This document shows positions 6,336 through 7,097 of a DNA stretch of 7,097 nt, in pieces. Both the position numbers and the translations under genes were made by a program. Positions within the stretch are counted from its first letter, which is position 1; the number at the start of each line of letters is the position of its first letter. The stretch comes from Bacillota bacterium. GTDB taxonomy: Bacteria > Bacillota > Clostridia > Acetivibrionales > Acetivibrionaceae. The stretch spans positions 1-7,097 of the forward strand of contig JAEZUI010000119.1 of assembly GCA_023421115.1 (NCBI GenBank), given 5' to 3'. The notes below the pieces were generated by a model. The model saw only the letters and a list, made by a program, of their open reading frames with translations. It did no database searches and was not told the DNA's origin.

Positions 6336-7097
6336 ATGGATAATGAAAAAGAATTGACAATGGAAGAACTTGACAGTGTAAATTCTTCATCAAAAATTGA
6401 AGATGACGTTAAAAAAATAAAAGGTGTCAAAAATGCTTCTATTGACGCTATTTCAAACAAACTTAATATTGAAGTGGAAAGTGAAGCGTTTTTAACTGAT
6501 ATAACAATTGCTGTTGCAAAGATTGTGAAGAATATTGAAATTGATATAAAAGTAATTGAACCGGAAAATAAAAGCAGCGATATAAATGTTCTTGGCGAAC
6601 AATTTGACCAAAAGACCTTGATAAGGTTTGCTTCTGGACTAGTTTTGTTTCTGATTCCACTAATATTTAATTTTCCGTTTTGGATTGAACTTTTATTGTT
6701 TATTGCAAGTTATTTATTATTTGGAGCTGATGTAGTTTTTAAGGCGTATAAAAACCTTTTGGGAAAGCATTTTTTTGATGAAAACTTTTTAATGAGTATT
6801 GCTACCTTTGGAGCTTTTGCTATTGGTGAATATGCAGAAGGGGTTGCAGTTATGCTGTTCTATCAGGTGGGAGAGATGTTTCAAGATATGGCTGTAAACC
6901 GCTCAAGGAATTCCATCAAAGCATTGTTTGATTTACGGCCTGACTATGCCAACTTAAAAGTTAATGGAGATATAAAAAAGGTCTCTCCCGAAGAAGTGAA
7001 CATTGGTGATTTGATTGTTGTTAAACCTGGCGAAAAGGTACCTTTAGATGGTAGGGTTGTGGAAGGAAGATCGGTTATTGATGCCTCAGCTTTGACA
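6336..7097 (+). CDS. cadA: P1B-type heavy-metal efflux ATPase, N-terminal part (Cd/Zn/Pb)
   Basis: The first 254 codons of a CadA/ZntA-like pump, cut by the window end. AGAAGGGG at 6323-6330 precedes the ATG. Residues about 5-75 align with a heavy-metal-associated (HMA) domain: KELTMEELDSVNSSSKIE then KKIKGVKNASIDAISNKLNIE. The usual DCxNC cysteines are both serine (S14, S17). Four membrane helices follow (about 95-112, 114-131, 148-165, 168-185), with DENFLMSIATFGAFAIGEY and VAVMLFYQVGE, which are very typical of the Cd/Zn/Pb subgroup. The actuator domain begins about 205 (VNIGDLIVVKPGEKVPLDG) and the sequence stops at IDASALT, just before the expected TGES. The CPC metal site, phosphorylation DKTGT and ATP-binding parts lie beyond the window. 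It should export divalent soft metals across the plasma membrane using ATP, under control of the adjacent repressor. Confidence 0.92.
   Translation, partial: MDNEKELTMEELDSVNSSSKIEDDVKKIKGVKNASIDAISNKLNIEVESEAFLTDITIAVAKIVKNIEIDIKVIEPENKSSDINVLGEQFDQKTLIRFASGLVLFLIPLIFNFPFWIELLLFIASYLLFGADVVFKAYKNLLGKHFFDENFLMSIATFGAFAIGEYAEGVAVMLFYQVGEMFQDMAVNRSRNSIKALFDLRPDYANLKVNGDIKKVSPEEVNIGDLIVVKPGEKVPLDGRVVEGRSVIDASALT

Overview
The window is AT-rich, with Gram-positive ribosome binding sites, an S-layer-homology (SLH) protein end, a membrane GGDEF/HD-GYP protein, a GH1 beta-glycosidase and a Cd/Zn-type efflux operon. This points to a low-GC Clostridia, possibly a plant-polysaccharide degrader of the Ruminiclostridium type. 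The genus is inferred from gene style, not proven.

Layout. (1) 1-323: 3' end of an SLH-domain protein. (2) 324-833: no intact gene. It holds two overlapping start-less coding remnants, one ending in an HELAE-containing tail and one a Cys-rich Fe-S-like tail, followed by an AT-rich leader with an extended -10 promoter. (3) 834-2312 (+): an L-fucose/L-arabinose isomerase-family protein standing alone. (4) 2374-2414: a long hairpin between convergent genes, serving as a shared terminator. (5) 2436-3986 (-): a four-helix membrane protein with intact GGDEF and HD-GYP domains but no I-site. (6) 3987-4244: a divergent promoter region. (7) 4245-5546 (+): a cytoplasmic GH1 beta-glucosidase with both catalytic glutamates. 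(8) 5547-5866: a gene-free stretch with a ~90-nt near-continuous hairpin (20-bp outer arms) followed by a C-rich, G-poor tract. (9) 5867-7097: a metal-resistance operon. It has a strong promoter with an overlapping palindromic operator, an ArsR/SmtB repressor with both the alpha3N and alpha5 metal sites, and the first 254 codons of a CadA/ZntA-like P1B ATPase cut by the window edge just before the TGES motif.

How the genes work together. Only the repressor and the ATPase form an evident functional unit: metal binding should release the repressor from the operator and induce the pump. The isomerase, the c-di-GMP protein and the glycosidase are single transcription units with no obvious shared pathway.

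The items most worth a second look are the large hairpin element at 5671-5761, the ATPase N-terminal HMA domain whose CxxC cysteines are both serine, and the decayed gene graveyard at 319-712. I see no clear evidence of a new multi-gene system.
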